Source of the DNA: JBFJKD01 sp038106145
GTDB taxonomy: Bacteria; Pseudomonadota; Gammaproteobacteria; Pseudomonadales; Porticoccaceae
Direction: 5' to 3'
Assembly: GCA_038106145.1 (NCBI GenBank)
Contig: JAYODD010000001.1
Location: 1-64,000, forward strand
Length of the DNA stretch: 64,000 nt
The translations under genes and the position numbers were made by a program. Positions 61,143 to 64,000 of the stretch are shown here, piece after piece (position 1 is the first letter of the stretch; every line of letters starts with the position of its first letter). The notes beneath the pieces were generated by a model, which worked only from the letters and a program-made list of their open reading frames with translations, was not told the DNA's origin and did no database searches.

Positions 61143-62234
61143 CTATACATTAAAGCGAAAGTGCACCACGTCGCCATCTCTGACGACGTATTCCTTGCCT
61201 TCCAGTCGCCACTTACCTGCGTCCTTGGCCCCCTGCTCGCCCTTGCAGGCGACAAAATCATCGAAGCCGATGACCTCGGCGCGAATAAATCCCTTCTCAA
61301 AATCGGTATGAATTTTACCCGCCGCCTGGGGAGCGGTGGCGCCCACGGGAATGGTCCAGGCGCGTACCTCCTTAACCCCCGCGGTAAAGTAGGTGTGCAG
61401 CCCCAACAGCTCGTAACCGGCGCGAATGACGCGATTCAATCCCGGTTCAGTCATGCCCATTTCCGCGAGAAATTCGGTCTTGTCAGTATCGTCCAGCTCG
61501 GCGATTTCCGCTTCCAGTTTATTGCAGATAGGTACCACCTGGGCGCCCTCCCGGTCCGCCAATTGGTGCACCGCCAGTAACAGCGGATTGTTATCAAAGC
61601 CATTTTCGTTCACGTTGGCGATGTACAGGGTGGGCTTGCAGGTGAGCAGGGTTAACTCCGCCAGACGCTGTTTTTCATCGCGGCTCAAACCGAGGCTGCG
61701 CACAGGTCTGGCTTCGTTTAATCCCGGCAGAATTTTTTCCAGCACGGCCTTTAGTGCCTGCGCGTCCTTATCGCCGCCCTTGGCCGCCTTGGTGGAGCGC
61801 AGCAGGGCGCGATCGACGGTCTCGAGGTCGGCGAGGGCGAGTTCGGTATTGATGACCTCTATATCTGCCAGCGGGTTGATCTGGTCGGCAACGTGAATCA
61901 CATTGTCATCGACAAAGCAGCGTACCACGTGGGCGACGGCGTCGGTCTCGCGTATGTTCGCCAAAAACTGGTTGCCCAACCCCTCGCCCTTGGAGGCGCC
62001 CGCCACCAGTCCGGCAATGTCCACGAATTCCATGGTGGTGGGAATAATGCGCCCGGGTTTAACGATCGCCGCGAGTTGTTCGAGACGCGGGTCCGGCATG
62101 GGCACGATGCCGGTGTTCGGTTCAATGGTGCAGAACGGAAAATTTTCAGCGGCGATACCCGCCTTGGTGAGCGCATTAAACAGGGTGGATTTGCCGACAT
62201 TGGGCAACCCGACGATACCGCACTTAAACCCCAT
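61143..62234 (-). CDS. ychF: redox-regulated ATPase YchF
   Basis: This universal OBG-family ATPase associates with ribosomes and the oxidative stress response. The 363-residue product has GLPNVGKSTLFNALTKA, DIAGLV, the NVNE motif (replaces NKxD, ATP preference) and the C-terminal TGS domain ending DVVHFRFNV. It follows pth by 27 bases. Confidence 0.96.
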   Translation of the reverse strand: MGFKCGIVGLPNVGKSTLFNALTKAGIAAENFPFCTIEPNTGIVPMPDPRLEQLAAIVKPGRIIPTTMEFVDIAGLVAGASKGEGLGNQFLANIRETDAVAHVVRCFVDDNVIHVADQINPLADIEVINTELALADLETVDRALLRSTKAAKGGDKDAQALKAVLEKILPGLNEARPVRSLGLSRDEKQRLAELTLLTCKPTLYIANVNENGFDNNPLLLAVHQLADREGAQVVPICNKLEAEIAELDDTDKTEFLAEMGMTEPGLNRVIRAGYELLGLHTYFTAGVKEVRAWTIPVGATAPQAAGKIHTDFEKGFIRAEVIGFDDFVACKGEQGAKDAGKWRLEGKEYVVRDGDVVHFRFNV

Positions 62235-62261
62235 CTCGATTCCTCAAAAAATTATTCGATT

Positions 62262-62855
62262 TCAGAGCGCCGTGCCGTTGGTATGCAATGCCTTCATGGC
62301 GCTGTTCCAGTTGCCGTTTACGGCGTCAGGCAGCACCTCTATGGCATGCGCGATACTGGTGTCGATGAGGAGCTGTTCTTCCCGCGGTGCTTTACGCAAT
62401 ACATAGGCCACCACATCGTTGGCCTGGCCGGGGTGGCCGATGCCAATACGCAGCCGCGCAAAGTCCCGTTGATTGCCGAGGGCGCCGATAATATCCCGCA
62501 GGCCGTTGTGGCCCCCGTGGCCGCCACCAATTTTCAGGCGCGCGGTGCCGGGTGGCAAATCCAACTCGTCGTGAGCCACCAGGATATTGCGCGCGGCGAG
62601 GCTGTAAAATTGCGCCAGCGGCGCAACCGCGCGACCGCTGTGATTCATAAACGTGTTGGGAATAAGCAAACGCAGTGCCCGCCCGCCGATGGTCAGCCGT
62701 GCTGTGGAACCGGAAAATTTGCTTTCTTGCCTTAGGTCGACACCAAAATGCCGGGCGAGCGCGGTGACAAAATCAGCCCCCGCATTGTGCCGTGTACGGT
62801 CGTATTGCGGGCCGGGATTACCCAGCCCAACAATAAGATCGATCGGTGCATCCAA
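62262..62855 (-). CDS. pth: peptidyl-tRNA hydrolase
   Basis: This essential enzyme frees tRNA from dropped-off peptidyl-tRNA. The 197-residue product has LIVGLGNPGPQYDRTRHNAG with the catalytic His, PNTFMNHSG, VAHDELDLPPG with the catalytic Asp and GGHGGHNGLRDI. Located between rplY and ychF as in other gammaproteobacteria. Confidence 0.96.
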   Translation of the reverse strand: MDAPIDLIVGLGNPGPQYDRTRHNAGADFVTALARHFGVDLRQESKFSGSTARLTIGGRALRLLIPNTFMNHSGRAVAPLAQFYSLAARNILVAHDELDLPPGTARLKIGGGHGGHNGLRDIIGALGNQRDFARLRIGIGHPGQANDVVAYVLRKAPREEQLLIDTSIAHAIEVLPDAVNGNWNSAMKALHTNGTAL

Positions 62856-62884
62856 TGCAGGGGCCCGATGTGCTGCTTCGGTAA

Positions 62885-63553
62885 TCAGTCCTCGTCGGCC
62901 TGCCCTTTAGCGTCTTCTTTATCACCTTCGTCAGCGGTACCTTCAGCTTCTGTTGGTTCCTCTTCCACGACGACTTTAGCCTTATGGATCGAGACTACCG
63001 GGAGGTCGTGATCTTCACCTTGCAACAGTGCCATGGCCTCCACACCGCTGGGCAGCTGGATATCCGAAATGTGAATAATGCCCCCCAGCTCGAGCGCGGC
63101 AATGTCCACTTCGATGTATTCGGGCAGATCGGCGGGCAAACATTGCACTTCGAGGTCGGTCATCAGGTGGGACACGATGCCCCCCTGTTGTTTGACCCCC
63201 ACGGCCTTATCCTCGTTGAGAAAGTGCAGGGGAATCCGAGTGTGCAGTTTGGTGGCTTTGTCGACCCGCAAAAAATCCGCGTGCAGAATTTTCGGTTTGG
63301 CGGGGTGGCGCTGAACATCCTTGAGAATCACGTCCTGACCCTTGCCGTCCACGTTGAGCTTGATGATGTGGGAATAGAAGGCCTCGTTGTCCAGTGCGCG
63401 GGACAGCTCGTTGTGGGTCAGCGAAATGTTCTGAGGCGCCTTTTTGCCGCCGTAGACGATAGCGGGTACTTCGTTAGCTAAACGACGCAGGCGGCGGCTC
63501 GCACCTTTCCCTACGTCTTCGCGTGCCTTGGCATTCAGTGTGAAATCTACCAT
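62885..63553 (-). CDS. rplY: ribosomal protein bL25, long (Ctc) form
   Basis: This 5S rRNA-binding protein of the large subunit is the long version with a C-terminal TL5 domain. The 222-residue product has LNAKAREDVGKGASRRLRR, VPAIVYGG and an acidic disordered tail (residues ~190-222). It is the normal partner of prs and pth. Confidence 0.95.
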   Translation of the reverse strand: MVDFTLNAKAREDVGKGASRRLRRLANEVPAIVYGGKKAPQNISLTHNELSRALDNEAFYSHIIKLNVDGKGQDVILKDVQRHPAKPKILHADFLRVDKATKLHTRIPLHFLNEDKAVGVKQQGGIVSHLMTDLEVQCLPADLPEYIEVDIAALELGGIIHISDIQLPSGVEAMALLQGEDHDLPVVSIHKAKVVVEEEPTEAEGTADEGDKEDAKGQADED

Positions 63554-63646
63554 TGCCTTGACTCCTGTAAGTAAACCGCAATAACTCCTGCGACCAGAGT
63601 TGTTGCGTAGTTGTGGTTCCCTTGCGGGGTGTTATCCGGGCGGTGT

Positions 63647-64000
63647 TTACACAAACATCGCGCTGATGGATTCTTCGTTGCTGACCCGGCGCATGGCCTC
63701 GGCCAGCATTTTGCCCAGGCTCAGTTGGCGGATGCGCGAGCAGTTGGCGGCGTTCTCGCTGAGGGGAATGCTGTTGGTGACAACCAGTGCATCCAGGGCA
63801 GAATTGTTGATGTTGTCGATGGCGTTGCCGGACAGAACCGGGTGTGTACAGTACGCCACAACCTGTTTGGCGCCCCGCTCTTTAAGCGCGTCAGCAGCTT
63901 TGCACAGTGTGCCCGCGGTATCGACGATATCATCCACCAGCAGGCAGGTGCGCCCCTCGACCTCGCCGATAACATTCATCACCTGGGCCTGATTGGCTTC
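63647..64000 (-). CDS. prs: ribose-phosphate pyrophosphokinase (C-terminal part)
   Basis: PRPP synthetase. Only the C-terminal ~118 residues are inside the window; the frame runs off the right edge. The PRPP-binding loop LLVDDIVDTAGTL is present, then KQVVAYCTHPVLSG and VVTNSIPLSE. Ninety-three bases separate it from rplY, with no clear signal in them. Confidence 0.95.
   Translation of the reverse strand, partial: EANQAQVMNVIGEVEGRTCLLVDDIVDTAGTLCKAADALKERGAKQVVAYCTHPVLSGNAIDNINNSALDALVVTNSIPLSENAANCSRIRQLSLGKMLAEAMRRVSNEESISAMFV

Noticed and set aside
1..64000. CRISPR arrays, rRNA genes, prophage structural genes
   Set aside because: None seen on either strand; the repeats present are att sites, IS ends and short tandem units.

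Overview
The window is from a flagellated gammaproteobacterium, probably a marine lineage near the Cellvibrionales. Evidence for this is the Pseudomonas/Vibrio-style flagellar order with FleQ, FleS and FleR regulators, FlhF/FleN and FliA, sigma-54 promoters ahead of several flagellar genes, a TonB-dependent receptor, and the gammaproteobacterial order prs-rplY-pth-ychF next to tRNA-Met. The genus assignment is inference.

Region 1 (1-32.3 kb) is an almost complete flagellar cluster on the + strand: flgK (cut by the window edge), flgL, fliC, flaG, fliD, fliS, a fliT-like gene, fleQ, fleS, fleR, fliE-F-G-H-I-J, fliK, fliL-M-N-O-P-Q-R, flhB, flhA, flhF, fleN, fliA, then a divergent ParA-like gene and a small unknown gene. 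A textbook sigma-28 promoter precedes fliC. Candidate sigma-54 promoters precede fliD, fleS, fliK and fliL, and one more lies far upstream of fleQ. The chemotaxis block that usually follows fliA in relatives is absent here. fleQ carries a one-base frameshift in a T run, and fliM is broken only by an assembly gap whose two sides are copies of the same sequence.

Region 2 (32.3-35.9 kb) holds a TonB-dependent receptor interrupted by one in-frame TGA, a strong terminator, and a decayed GlsB/YeaQ-type membrane protein gene.

Region 3 (35.86-59.99 kb) is a 24.1 kb genomic island inserted into the 3' end of tRNA-Met. A 46 bp exact direct repeat (attL/attR) bounds it. A tyrosine integrase and an overlapping excisionase-like gene lie beside the tRNA, and an 18 bp motif occurs just inside both ends and fits integrase arm sites. 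The island is a mosaic. Its left part is a ruined defence-like zone: a fic gene cut by an IS66 element with a clean 8 bp target duplication, a helicase remnant that overlapped fic, two IS6-type elements, IS3 and IS91 remnants, an orphan HTH antitoxin-like gene, and broken phosphoesterase and AbiEii genes. Its core looks like a light and photo-oxidative stress cargo. A CarH/LitR-type MerR regulator with a B12-binding domain stands divergent to a tightly overlapping operon (glutathione peroxidase, flavin oxidoreductase, DUF1365, Cfa-type methyltransferase, chalcone-isomerase-like, MFS, DUF3833, SDR, SnoaL-like). Paired near-palindromes flank the promoter between them. A second, more AT-rich module carries a DUF523-DUF1722 protein of the RudS (tRNA 4-thiouridine desulfidase) type, an unknown conserved partner, a lipocalin and a YfcH-type SDR. 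These genes accompany photolyases in other bacteria, but no photolyase is present here.

Region 4 (60-64 kb, - strand) is core genome: tRNA-Met, an EamA-family permease, ychF, pth, rplY and the end of prs.
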